A DNA stretch of 64,000 nucleotides from Oehlia diaphana (Eukaryota; Glomeromycota; Glomeromycetes; Glomerales; Glomeraceae), in the NCBI GenBank assembly GCA_003833135.1, contig QZLH01000039.1, positions 51,902 to 115,901 of the forward strand, written 5' to 3'. The notes beneath the pieces were generated by a model, which was given only the letters and a program-made list of their open reading frames with translations, had not been told where the DNA came from and made no database searches. Position numbers and translations under genes: made by a program. This document shows, piece after piece, positions 12,550 to 23,879 of this stretch; within the stretch, counting starts at the first letter, position 1, and every line of letters starts with the position of its first letter.

Positions 12550-13361
12550 ACTAATGCTGCCATAATATCTTTTTTTATTTATACTCGAAAAATCTTCCCA
12601 AGTTAGCTCAATATTTTAAAATTGTAAACTTATTTAGTATAAAATAAAAAATTTTTTGCATGACTACTAAATAATTGATCCAGACTAATCTATTTCTTTT
12701 ATAAATTCATGAACTTTAATAAATAAATCATCAGAATATCGAACTTTAAAAGTGAAGATTTATTTTCTTTGAAGAATGAAGTGAAAGAATTATAATATTA
12801 ATGTTAACCATTGCACTGCCTTCAATGAAAGTATTCATAATAGCCAATATTTGATCCTCTTCTTTTTCATTACATATTTCTTTATATAAGGTAAAATATC
12901 CATCCTAAATCCTTTCATTCTAATACTAATTAATAATTTTTCAATAAAGTTATTTTGAGAATTTTTTAAAATATTTCTAGATCAATTAAATTATCAATAA
13001 GATTTAAACTTAAATATTTTAGTTTAAAATGAAGAACTTGACCTAAATCTCTTAATATTATTGAATGTCATTACCTAATAATTTTTTTGCATTAATAGAA
13101 AGATAAGATTTTGTTTTATGTTTTCAATTAAATCAATGGAAAGATAATTAATCTGCTCTTTAAATTCATATAAATCAAGAAATTTTCTAAATAATCACCA
13201 GATTTTTGCAATAATAATTTTATTGATTCATCAATTTGTGATCTCTAATCTATAATAAATAATGATTTTAATTTAAGTTTTAAACCGTAAACTTCAAGTA
13301 AAACTCCTCCAAAAAATTTGTTTACTAACTCTTCCGTCATTGAAATTATATTTTTTGACAT
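12550..13361 (-). pseudogene. F-box/LRR-like family relic (minus-strand copy)
   Basis: A start-like ATG at 13361 opens MSKNIISMTEELVNKFFG, the beginning typical of a short form of the family. The frame then breaks repeatedly. Later fragments include KLLLQKSGDYLENF and a stretch matching the reverse complement of 7160-7250 and 7375-7560, so it is an inverted paralogue of the relic at 6376-7560. Compared with that copy it lacks the middle segment between the QKSGDYL region and the EFKEQ region. No product is expected. What drove the inversion is not visible, although the two foldback elements lie between the copies. Confidence 0.6.
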
Positions 13362-13465
13362 TTTTGTATATAGTTTAGTAGGTTTTATAGTATAAAATAA
13401 AATTGTTTTATTTTTCCGCTAAATTTTGGTCTGGAATATCAGTGGAAAGAGTTTTTTCCCTGTCT

Positions 13466-13640
13466 CATACTTTATAGTATTGTTTCTGTTATATTACAAA
13501 TATTATAAAATAAATAATAAATTAGAAAGAAAAGAGATTTGAAAATTTGTTTATAAACAAGAATAATTATTTTGTAAACATATATATTTTTTTTATTACG
13601 CAAAAAAATTCAAAAAAAGTATTATAAAAGTTAATTTTAT
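13466..13640. repeat. Dispersed direct repeat, copy 1
   Basis: The segment from CATACTTTATAGTATTG through TTTGTTTATAAACA to TTACGCAAAAAA recurs in the same order and orientation at about 17187-17453 with insertions and deletions. Copy 1 is immediately upstream of the F-box-like relic that starts at 13361. It may be a degraded mobile element or part of a larger duplicated block. Confidence 0.55.
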
Positions 13641-13844
13641 GGTATTACATATTATGATATTGCATAACTTGTTATATAGATCATAATTTAGTTTATAAAA
13701 AAAGAAATTGTTTAATTTTATTAAATCATATATAACTTATAAATAAATAAAGTGAATTATTCAAATTACAAACTAAGAAACTTTGCAAATATTGCTACTC
13801 TAAAACCTTAGTGTTTAAATAATTCTAAATAATAACAATAAGAT

Positions 13845-16590
13845 TTAATTTAACAGATAGTTAAGATCCATCTTACCTAAAAATTGGTTATTATAAGTTA
13901 ATATTAATCATAGTACGTAAGAAGATATTACAAAAATTTACTTACAGTTAGAAACTATTAATTCGTCTTGTTCTTCTGAACGAAAATTGGGATTATATAT
14001 TTCATCTAATTTTAGGATTAAAATAAATTATAAGTAGCTATTTATTATACGTGTAATTCTAAATAATTTTTACGATGACGAAATAAATAATTTTTTGAGA
14101 TCTAGAAATAATTACCTTTATCATTATTATTATTCAACTTTACTTTCTTAGGGTTAATAGTTAAATCATCTTGTCCTTCTATTTTTAAGTGATAGAAAAT
14201 TAATAATTTTTACTTACTGCTGATAAATAGTTCATAAAATAACTCATTACCATTAAAATAATTTCTTTTATTAGATTCGTCTTTTACTTCTTAAAGAAAA
14301 AATAATAATAAACTGTTAAATTATTTCAATTAAGAAATTTCAAAATTATGTATTAATTATTACCTGTGATCATGCCATCTTGTAAATCAAAGTCAAATTG
14401 TAAACTATGATAAGCTATAAAAAAAATGTTATAAATAATATACTTTTCCATATATAATTTGTTTTGACAAATATTGATGATGATTACCTTCTTGTTCTTC
14501 TATTAAATAAAATATAGATGAACAGTTATTATGATGTTAACTAATCTTGATAAATAAAATTTTTTTACCTTTTGTTGCATTTCTTGGTTCATGTAAATCT
14601 TTAAAATAATAAACTCTGCTACTAGAATTTCTTAAAAAGGAGTTAATAGAGTTAGTAGAACTAATACTAAAATTTGTATTTAATTGAAAGTTATCTATGC
14701 TTGCAATGTTATTTGTCTGTTGTTCATCATTTTCATTAATGAGATATGATCTATATAAAAATCTTATTTCATCCCGAAGGTCAAAAATATCAGGTCTTTT
14801 TGTTGGATCAGCATCCCAACATTGTTCCATTAGTTCTTTATATTTTAAAGGAGTTCCTGGTATTATTCTTGGTCTCATTCCATTTATTATTTTTAGTGCA
14901 AGATCATAATTATGTTTATAAACAAAAGGTGGTAGTCCGGATGAGATTTCCCACATAAGCATGCCAATACTATATACATCAGACGCAAAAGAATATTTCA
15001 TTTTTACAATAACTTCAGGAGCTATATAAGGAAGATTTCCATATATACTATTTAATGGTTTATCAACTGGTCCACAAAATCCAAGATCACTTATACGAAT
15101 ATTTACATCATTAAACAATATATTTCCAGAATGCAAATCTCTGTGAATTGCATTTTCTTTATGAATTCTAGATACACCATATAATATATGATCAATAATT
15201 TGAATTCTTTTTTCCCATGTAAGTTTATTATGATTTTGATGTAAATATTCTCTTAAATTATTATCCAATTCATGCATTACAAGAATATAATTCCCATCTG
15301 ATGGATCTTTTGTTACACCAAAGCATTGAACAATCTGACCATATTTGTTACTTATAGATAAATGAGATTTACACTATAAAAAAATAATGGATATTACTAT
15401 ATAGTAATTATTTTTAGTCATTTTTTCAAATAATTTTAAATTAAATACCTCTTCAAACCAACTTTTATTAGCACTTTCAACATTTTCTAACTTTTTGANN
15501 NNNNNNNNNNNNNNNNNNNNNNNNNNNNNNNNNNNNNNNNNNNNNNNNNNNNNNNNNNNNNNNNNNNNNNNNNNNNNNNNNNNNNNNNNNNNNNNNNNNN
15601 NNNNNNNNNNNNNNNNNNNNNNNNNNNNNNNNNNNNNNNNNNNNNNNNNNNNNNNNNNNNNNNNNNNNNNNNNNNNNNNNNNNNNNNNNNNNNNNNNNNN
15701 NNNNNNNNNNNNNNNNNNNNNNNNNNNNNNNNNNNNNNNNNNNNNNNNNNNNNNNNNNNNNNNNNNNNNNNNNNNNNNNNNNNNNNNNNNNNNNNNNNNN
15801 NNNNNNNNNNNNNNNNNNNNNNNNNNNNNNNNNNNNNNNNNNNNNNNNNNNNNNNNNNNNNNNNNNNNNNNNNNNNNNNNNNNNNNTGACCATATTTGTT
15901 ACTTATAGATAAATGAGATTTACACTATAAAAAAATAATGGATATTACTATATAGTAATTATTTTTAGTCATTTTTTCAAATAATTTTAAATTAAATACC
16001 TCTTCAAACCAACTTTTATTAGCACTTTCAACATTTTCTAACTTTTTGAGTACTACATAATGTCCTTCATATCTTTTTAATTGTTTTTCTTTTGAATCCC
16101 ATTCATCATAACGTCCATCAATCCAATATGCTATATAAATTTCAGAACATCCACCTTTAGTTAAATATTTAATATTTTGTAATTTATCATATGGGATCCA
16201 TTCTACTATTCTTCTTGGTTCAAGTGTTTCCATTTGACATTGTTGTATTAAATTATCAATATCATTATTTTCAGATGTCCAGTTTGAAAATTTTGATTTT
16301 AAATAATTTCGAACACAATGTTCACAGTATAATGTAGCTAAACATTCATCATGACAATTTTCACAAATTCTTTTTGTTCCTTCATTAAAAAGAATTTTAT
16401 AATAGTCAAAATCTTCATTTAATAATTTTACTGCATATGATTTTTCATTTTTTGTAAGAGATTTGTCAGCAAGAATAGTTTGTTGCCTAAATTCAAATCG
16501 TTTGTCTAAGGTATCTTGAGTATTATAATCTGTTAATGCATGTGCTCTATGACATGCAGCAAAAACTATGTCTTCTCGAATAGAAGTCAT
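13845..16590 (-). CDS. Protein kinase with Cys-rich leader and micro-exon tail
   Basis: Exon 1 (16590-16000) starts at the ATG at 16590. It encodes a leader with CENCHDECLATLYCEHC, a zinc-binding-like Cys/His cluster common in glomeromycete kinases, then the glycine loop (LTKGGCSEIYIAYW) and the beta-3 lysine (YVVLKKL). Exon 2 (15373-14569) has IHRDLHSGNILF with the catalytic HRD, SDLGFCG in place of DFG, YIAPEVI (APE), and the C-lobe. The intron joins SWFEE to CKSHLSISNKYG in phase 0. Six small exons follow: 14499-14488 (12 nt), 14414-14364, 14289-14218, 14178-14116, 14005-13946 and 13876-13845. All are joined in phase 1 and end at a TAA. They encode an acidic tail (EEQEAYHSL..., ...DEIYNPNFRSEEQDELIVS). 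A gap of Ns at 15499-15886 interrupts exon 2; its flanks are the same sequence, so the gene is probably intact. All catalytic residues are present. The substrate is unknown. Confidence 0.85.
15336..15498. repeat. Left copy of a 163-bp gap-flanking duplicate
   Basis: Identical base for base to 15887-16049 as far as I can read. It contains the end of kinase exon 1, the first intron and the start of exon 2. The most likely cause is that two contig ends covering the same DNA were scaffolded side by side instead of being overlapped. Confidence 0.9.
15499..15886. other. Assembly gap (388 Ns)
   Basis: A run of N bases. Because both flanks are the same 163 bp in the same orientation, the gap probably represents no missing sequence. 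Merging the flanks makes the kinase exon structure continuous. Confidence 0.95.
15887..16049. repeat. Right copy of the 163-bp gap-flanking duplicate
   Basis: Same sequence as 15336-15498. Exon 1 of the kinase ends inside it (splice donor at 15999), and the start of exon 2 (15924) runs into the Ns. Confidence 0.9.
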
Positions 16591-16599
16591 AATGTGAGA

Positions 16600-17180
16600 T
16601 AAACATAAATTTTTTTTATTAAAAATGAAATTTATGGATTAACAAATTCCGGAGCGAGTTTCATAAACAAAGCGTTTTTAATTAAACGAGTTAATTGTCA
16701 CGCTCATGCAAAATATAATAAATATTGTACTGTACAGGTGATAAACAGTGTGATGATTAATGTGGTGAACTTGCAGGTGCTGCAGGGGCTGCAGGTGCAT
16801 AAATCAAAAAAATACCAAATTAATCACGTAATCAACGTTATTGAATTTCTAAATCACGTGAGTCACGTGAACCAAAGAACTTACCAATTAACAAAATAAC
16901 GAAACTGTAAAAGAGATGATTACGTAATTTAAAATTTACACACAAGATTCGTATAGTTATTATTGCAGAATATAAGTGAACAAACTAATGAGAATTTCTG
17001 TTGTAACTTGATTTATATCAAATGAATCTTCTAAAGTAAGCTGATTTTTAGACAAATTAGCAGTTGGTGCTTCAAATCAAGCGATTATAACATTCGAATT
17101 AATTATACCAATAAGAAATCATGGCTTAAAGTTAAACAAGTCACATGCGTGTCCTACTACATCATAACCCTATACAGTAT
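16600..17180. other. Upstream region of the kinase gene
   Basis: No coding signal. It contains short GCAGGTGCTGCAGG-type repeats at about 16770-16800 and two CACGTGA motifs within 16850-16875 (AATCACGTGAGTCACGTGAA). The E-box-like pair could be regulatory, or a remnant of the foldback element family, whose ends also carry CACGTGA. Confidence 0.4.
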
Positions 17181-17186
17181 CGTTGT

Positions 17187-17453
17187 CATACTTTATATTG
17201 TTTCTGTTATATTACAAAAATAATAAAATAATAAAATAAAAAATAAATTATCTGAAAAAAAATTTGCAAATTTGTTTATAAACAGAACAATTCTACATGT
17301 CTCAGAATTAGTACTTAATAAATTCTAATTTTTTTATAAAAAAGGTACGATCAAAATTAAATTTTTTTCTGATATAAAATTTTATAAAAATATACTGTAT
17401 ATATATATATATATATATTTATTACGCAAAAAATTTCAAAAAAAAATAATACG
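17187..17453. repeat. Dispersed direct repeat, copy 2
   Basis: Matches 13466-13640 in order and orientation, with extra inserted sequence including a TA dinucleotide run at 17399-17418. It lies just upstream of the kinase relic that begins near 17630, paralleling copy 1 upstream of the F-box-like relic. Confidence 0.55.
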
Positions 17454-17629
17454 CTAGTTAAACAATCAAAACTGCGCCATATCCCAAATCATGCGTACAC
17501 TGAATCACGTGCCTGAGCTTTTTTTAAGATAAATTGTAATACCTACGCAACATATGCTGCGTTGTATTCCACTACACCATAGCACTTACAGTATTTGAGA
17601 AATAGTTGTTGGAGTAGATATAATAAAAA

Positions 17630-18560
17630 CATGTTCGTACCTCTGGTAAGTTTAGATAATTCAAAAAATGGTACTTTAGAATTTATGCATGAGGTATGAG
17701 TTAATTATTAATTATTCTGATGTTTTTATAATTAAGATAAACTTGCTAATATATTGTTTTTGTTTTTATTTAATATAGATTACATTACATAATAAAGGGA
17801 AAATAAACAATGCTTTTATTATTGGATTTTATGGAATAACTCAAGATTCAGAAAACAAAAAATTATATGATAGTTTTAAATTATGTGGAAATGGAAGTTT
17901 ACGAAATTATTTGGATAAAGAATATAACAAATTAAATTTGAATAGAAAGATCGATTATATTTATGATATTATGATTGGACTTGAACGTATTCATGAAAGG
18001 AATTAATTCATTGAGATTTACATATTAAAAATATATTAAAGCCTAAATATGATATTGCTATAACTGATATGGGATTATTTAAACCCGTAAATTAGTAAAT
18101 AACATATATTGTTTTACCTTATATAGCTCCTGAAATTTTAAGAGGACAAAATTATATAAAGGCTGCTGATATAAATAGTTGGTATAATTATGTATGAAGT
18201 AATTTCTGGACTACCCTCATACATTTAAGCCATGATAAAAAATTTAGTAATAAGAATATGCCAAGGGTTCAATATTAAAGCAACTCAATTAATTAAGATT
18301 TAAGAGATATTTAGATGCAAATCCACTAAATCGACCGATAGCAAGAGAAATTAAAGATGCTATAAACAAATGGAAATATGAACCAGCAGATTTCAACCAT
18401 AAAATTAAAGAAAGAGAAATAAATAATCCATTAAATAACATAAATAACATCATTCCATCAACTATTTTAGGATTATCTTACAAAACACATTCGGAAGCGA
18501 GTACTGTAGATTGCTAACCTTCTTGAGCCAAAAAATTGTTGATTAATGATAATATAATAA
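17630..18560 (+). pseudogene. Protein kinase relic
   Basis: A fragment of the same kind of kinase family, starting inside the kinase domain. FVPLVSLDNSKNGTLEFMHE corresponds to the beta-3 strand, where Lys is expected but Val is present. A short intron follows (donor after CATGAG near 17692, acceptor near 17780). Then come AFIIGFYGITQDSENK, LCGNGSLRNYLD and a catalytic loop that reads IH-stop-DLHIKNIL: the HRD arginine codon has become TGA. After it are ITDMGLFKP (DFG region), VLPYIAPEIL (APE), MYEVISGLP in another frame, and a tail ending near SYKTHSEAST. At least two frameshifts separate these. The lost lysine and the stop in HRD make it non-functional as a kinase. Confidence 0.8.
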
Positions 18561-20230
18561 GTACGAAATTTTCAGGTATTAATAATTATTTCATAATGTA
18601 AAACAATTTTTAAAGATACTAATAAAATTTTTAATTAATTAAATGGAAACTTTACAATTTATTATTTCTCAATTAAATACTAGTAATTAAGATGTAATTT
18701 ACACGATTAATAATTAATATTGATTTTTCTATTAACTTATTTGTATTTTTTAAAGTTCAAATATCGAATTTAATAATACATAAAACAGGTTGAACAAAAA
18801 TCATAATTTAAAGGTAATTAACAGTTGAAGTTGCCGATATTGTCAGTGTTATGATATTTATAATATAATATATTCTTGATATATCGTTTACTTTAAAAAC
18901 TTTTTTTTTTTTTATGATTACAATTTAAAATTCTGTTTAACGTTTATTTTCTTCAGTGTATTAGTATTTTATTTTAATTTGTTTATTTATTATTTAATTT
19001 TTACATTCCCAAATGAATTTTTTTATAATTAGTAAGAATTATGCTAATAATTTAAATTTTAATGTATTTACTTGATTAACTTGATTATTTTATATTTTTT
19101 ATATAATAAATTTTGTTGATTTCGTTGTATATAATTTCCGATCCTGATATAAAAGTTAAAACTAGTTAATATAAATGTAAAAAAATTAACTCTTACAAAT
19201 AAAACAAGTAACACTTCAACAATGTTGTCATTTGAAATATCTTAACTAATGTGTTAATTCAAAATCTTTTTTATACTTGTGTAATAAAAAAACGACTTTG
19301 CTTATTATTTCAATTTTAATTAATTAAACGAGCTTGTTTAACTCAATTTAGAACTATCCAGAATAAATATCACAATTTAATATGATTTATTCAGTTTATA
19401 AAACACGTTATAAAAATTATAAACGTTTATCTCTTTACCTAACCTTAATCAAATTGACCTTTAACATAAAAATTTCTGCCCATTTTTACGTAAATACAGT
19501 ACAATATAAAAATGTCAATTTCCCCGATAATTTGCTAAAAGGAAAAAGTTTTATATTGTTAATATAATATTTACTTATTTGAAATACTTATTTGAAAATA
19601 AAATAAATTTGAATTGTATTCTTAGATTATCAGTAGATAAATATCATCCGACATTTATTAATCTATATAATTAAAATATTTATATTACCATGTATAAATT
19701 AATTTGAATTATGTAATGTGTAGCAAATCGTTACATTTTATCTCTTCAAGTTTCTCCATAAGTTAAAATATTACTTAAAATCACTTTTGATAAAAGAAGG
19801 AGTTTGATTAGACGAATTAGTTCTTTTTGACTAAGGGATATTATAAAAAAAAAATTAATGAATTCATATATATTTTCTTTTTATATATGATATAATTCAG
19901 AAAAATATTGAATGATTATCTTAAATGTATGAATTTGTCTTCTAGTATATTTTTTATTCATTTCCTTCAATATGTATAATATGGTATAAAAGCTATACAC
20001 GTATTATTTTTTAAAATCTTGAATAATCTAATAAAAAATCATCAAAATTTCTAATTAATTATTTTAAAAATCATTAATTTCGACGTAATTCTATAATAAA
20101 TTTATAAATTTTGAAATATAATCACTCGCTCCACCTCATAATAATTTCCATTTTGTCATTAATAAAAACATTACATCATACTGATTTATATATGAATAAT
20201 AAATTTTTTACTATTTCTCCTTATTATTTA
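18561..20230. other. Intergenic, very AT-rich
   Basis: No supported gene. One open frame at 19382-19567 has no recognisable feature. The part 20010-20130 resembles 7720-7950 and is probably an eroded repeat. Confidence 0.4.
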
Positions 20231-20235
20231 AAATT

Positions 20236-20565
20236 TTAACCAAGTTGTTCTATCATATGTATGCCCATATTTGGTGGGATTACATAACGGTATGTACTGC
20301 GTGGGATTAGTGGTGAACATAATTGCTGTCTTGCGCCTGTAGTTTCTTCCTCCGGTCGACATAACACCCTCAAAATAAATTTTTTCGGAAGGGCAATCCA
20401 ATTCAATTAATCCGATTGAGACTTTGCATGTTCAGAGGACTTAAGTCTTGTTACTTGAGGTTTAAATTTCTTTTTAGACCGATTTGAAACCTCTTGCATC
20501 TCTTCTTCAGATTCATATGAATCGGAAAAATCCCCACATTTTCCGCTAATTAGAAAGGGAGCCAT
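20236..20565 (-). pseudogene. Orphan reading frame with one internal stop
   Basis: From the ATG at 20565 the frame runs 110 codons to a TAA at 20236 with a single in-frame TAA at codon 53 (20407-20409). Composition on both sides looks coding. The first half is acidic then basic (SDSYESEEEMQEV, RSKKKFKPQVTRLKSS); the second half (LNWIALPKKFILRVLCRPEE ... YRYVIPPNMGIHMIEQLG) has few rare codons and no further stop. It could be a 52-residue peptide, a gene with a recent nonsense mutation, or a fragment of a transposon protein. I recognise no family. Confidence 0.4.
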
Positions 20566-20845
20566 TTCATTTATTATGAAAAAAAAACAAGTAGTGTATA
20601 ATATATATAATTTGGATCGGAAAATAAATCTTGATTAAACAATCCTTTAACTCTTTTAAGTCTAATTGAAAGAGTTTGTATGCCGTACCAGTTAACTATA
20701 TTTGTATATAAAGAATTACCCATAGAGACATACAGTAGAATGAAAGGATTACATCCTTTATTGTTAAATAAGAAACTTGCAAAATATTTTTGCGATAATT
20801 ACACGTATATCTCTATAAAATATAAAATACATTGACTTTTAAAAA

Positions 20846-22844
20846 TTAATAATCTCTATTTATATTCTTAATAGGTTGATATATTTTTGGCATTTCAACA
20901 TTTTTTCCAATAAAATTATCAATCCTATTATTAACCGAATGAGGAAATGGGATTTCAGGTAGCCTAGATACCGCATCAAGTCTTGCCATTTGTTCAGGCG
21001 TCAGTCTAATAATAAATAAATAAATAAAATTAAAAAAATCAACCACTTTTTTTAATAACATGACACTTACTTGAATTCAAGTGCTTTAATATTTTCTTCA
21101 AGTTGAGCAACAGTTGTAGAACCAATTAGAGGAGAAGTAATTCCAGGTTTTTGTTTAATCCAATTCAAAGTAACCTCAAATAAAGATAAAAAAATATTTT
21201 TTATGTCAATTAAAAAAAAAAAGAATTACTTTATATAAATTATAAATAATTACTTGAGCAGGAGTTCTATTAATTTCCTTTGAAATGGCAATAACTTCAT
21301 CTAAAATTTCCCAATTTTTTTCATTTTTCGCAGTATCCGCAATTATTCGGGCGCGATATCCTGATTTTGGATCAGGAAGTGTTTCTTTCGTATATTTTCC
21401 TGAAAGAAACCTATTTTATAAAAATATTATTATATTGCAATGTAATTTGTCAAGGTATAAATGATCAATTACCCCTCTGCGATGGATCCCCATGGTATAA
21501 TCCCAACCTAAAATATTTTTTCAAAAAAAAAAAAAATAAATAAATAAATAAAAATATCGATTAATTTACTTAACATAATACAAATATACAATGTATGAAG
21601 GTATAATAGGTATAATAATACATACACCAAGTTCAGCACAAGCAGGTTGTAAATCAAATTCCAACCAACGATTCAACAAATTATAACGCGTTTGAAGTCC
21701 AATGAAAGGACTAAACACAGTTGAAATATATGTGTGAAATTATATTATAAATTTGTTAATAATTTATAATTTCGTACCTCCATCCGCGTAAATTAGCAAT
21801 AGTATTACCACAAGCGAGTGCCCAAGATGGAATATTACTTGCTGCAACATACAAAACCTATTCGTCCAAATTTTTTTTTTTTTTTAAAAAAAATAAATCA
21901 ATTTAATTATTTTTCGAATAAAATAAAAAGATTTACTTACTTTCCCACTCCGAACGACATCATCTAATGATCTCATCATTTCTTCAATTGGAGTTCTATA
22001 TTCATGGTAATGAGTATACAAAATATCAACATAACCCATATTCAATCGTTTCAAACTTTCATCTAGATTTTCCACAAGACTTTTTCTATGATTTCCTCCT
22101 AAAAAAAATGTATATATGTTGATTTTTTATAAACAGTTAATACAGAAGGTTAATAATTTGTGTATGTATAAATTAGATTACCGGCATTCGGATTGTATCT
22201 CATGCCTTCATACATTTCGGTTTTATTTACTAGAAACGAATTTTTTAATTTAAATGTACAATAAAAAAAAAAAAAAATTTAAAATTAGATTCAACCCGTT
22301 TCATACATGTATATTTTGTGGCAATCACGACTTCAGATCTTTTGTCGGCAACATAACCTCCAAGGAAACGTTCACACTAAATTATTTTAAATGATTTTAT
22401 TATTATTAAGATCAACAACTTTCTGAAAAAAATATTTACTTTTTTATTACTTACTTGACCATTATTGTAAATATTTGCAGTATCTAAAAAAATAATAATA
22501 ATAAATAAACGAAATTAAATTAAAATATCAAAAATTAAAGTGGAATAACTACGTAAAAGAATTACCAAAAAAATTTCCTCCTTTTTCATAATAATGATCG
22601 AAAATTTTCTTCGAATTCTCATAATCACTATCATTATCAAATCCCTGATAAATATAAGTGTACATAATATTTTGAATTCAAATTATTATTTCTTAAATTA
22701 TTATTTCAATAAATCTTTTTAAGATAGTGATCTTACCAAAGCACCAAGACATAATGGAGAAATTCTTAATCCACTACGACCTAATAAAACATATTCATCA
22801 AGAGCTCCAATGGTTTCAGTGGATGAAGAAGTATCCTGAGCCAT
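20846..22844 (-). CDS. Aldo/keto reductase
   Basis: About twelve exons with short introns. The start is ATG at 22844 (MAQDTSSSTETIG) and the stop TAA is at 20846. The first exon gives LGRSGLRISPLCLGAL, a typical first beta strand. FFDTANIYNNGQ carries the Asp and Tyr of the catalytic tetrad, VVIATKYT the Lys, and DILYTHYHEY the His. RYNLLNRWLEFDLQP, then GIIPWGSIAEG and SGKYTKETLPD, then VTLNWIKQKPGITSPLIGST build the C-terminal barrel and NADP-binding end. The last exon (21003-20846) ends KNINRDY. The fold binds NAD(P)H and reduces aldehydes or ketones; the overall pattern resembles the aryl-alcohol dehydrogenase-like branch. The natural substrate cannot be told. A T10A12 homopolymer palindrome sits immediately upstream of the start codon. 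Confidence 0.9.
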
Positions 22845-22870
22845 TTTCTTTTTTTTTTAAAAAAAAAAAA

Positions 22871-23879
22871 CCCTCTATTGATATGAGCTTATAAATATAG
22901 TTTTTTCCGAATTTCCCGAGCTAAACTTTAAAAGGTTAAATTTAGTGATGTACTGTACATTGTACAAGATCCACGGATAAAAAAATATCCGTCTCGATTC
23001 GCTATTACATTTAATCGTAATTCTTAATTTTGAATTTTTTTTAGTTTTGAATTTTTAGAATAAAATTAAACTATCTACAATCATAGAATTTTTCAATTAT
23101 AGGAAATCTTACATAAACATTTTAAAGCATGTGATAATTTCAAAACTTTTTTCTAATTAAAGAAAAATTCAATTCATTAACAAATAAAACGAGTTTTTAT
23201 TCAAGATTTTAACATAAAAGATTTTAAATATAAATTTAAACTCCTTAAAAATTACGTCAATTCGTTAATTTGACGAACAATCATTTTTTTTTTTTTTTAT
23301 GTATTACCCGATATATTAATCACATAATTATTAATTAATATATAACACAATTGCTTAATATAGGAAAGTTACTATATTACATAAACGTTATTTCCCAATT
23401 AAAGTCACAATTTAATGTATTCATAAAAGGAAATTGCGTAAATACTGTAAAAAAAATTTTTTTTCCCAATCTCTCTCTCTTTTTTTTAATAATTTTTTTT
23501 CTAATGTATAATATTATTTGTAAAACTGTTCTTTCTACTCATAATAATATTAAATTTAAGAGAGAACTCAACAAACTAATGATCAAATTACTCAACTAAT
23601 ATAATTCACACGAAGTGTTTCTAAATCTTCCATTACAACCAACCTATTATAAACAAATTCAAATGACAAAACCACAGTCCTCAAAATATATAAAAAACTT
23701 TAGAAGATTCAACTACATGCAATAATATAACTATATTAAATACATAATAATATTAAATAATTTAAAGCAATCATCTACATGCAATAATATAACTATATTA
23801 CATAATAATAATATTATACCGTCGCAATTTAAAGAACTATCAACGATCACTACGCGTATATAAAATTACAGTAAAAGAC
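22871..23879. other. Intergenic, no gene seen
   Basis: AT-rich spacer upstream of the aldo/keto reductase. An 82-codon frame at 23351-23599 crosses homopolymer runs and shows no domain. There is nothing else to report. Confidence 0.4.

Noticed and set aside
15477..15908. Long open frames on both strands between 15477 and 15908
   Set aside because: They consist almost entirely of N bases in the assembly gap and carry no information.
16765..16805. GCAGGTGCTGCAGGGGCTGC repeat as a coding or RNA element
   Set aside because: Too short, without frame or structure beyond a simple imperfect repeat.
19382..19567. 61-codon plus frame in an AT-rich spacer
   Set aside because: No coding character beyond the chance absence of stops.
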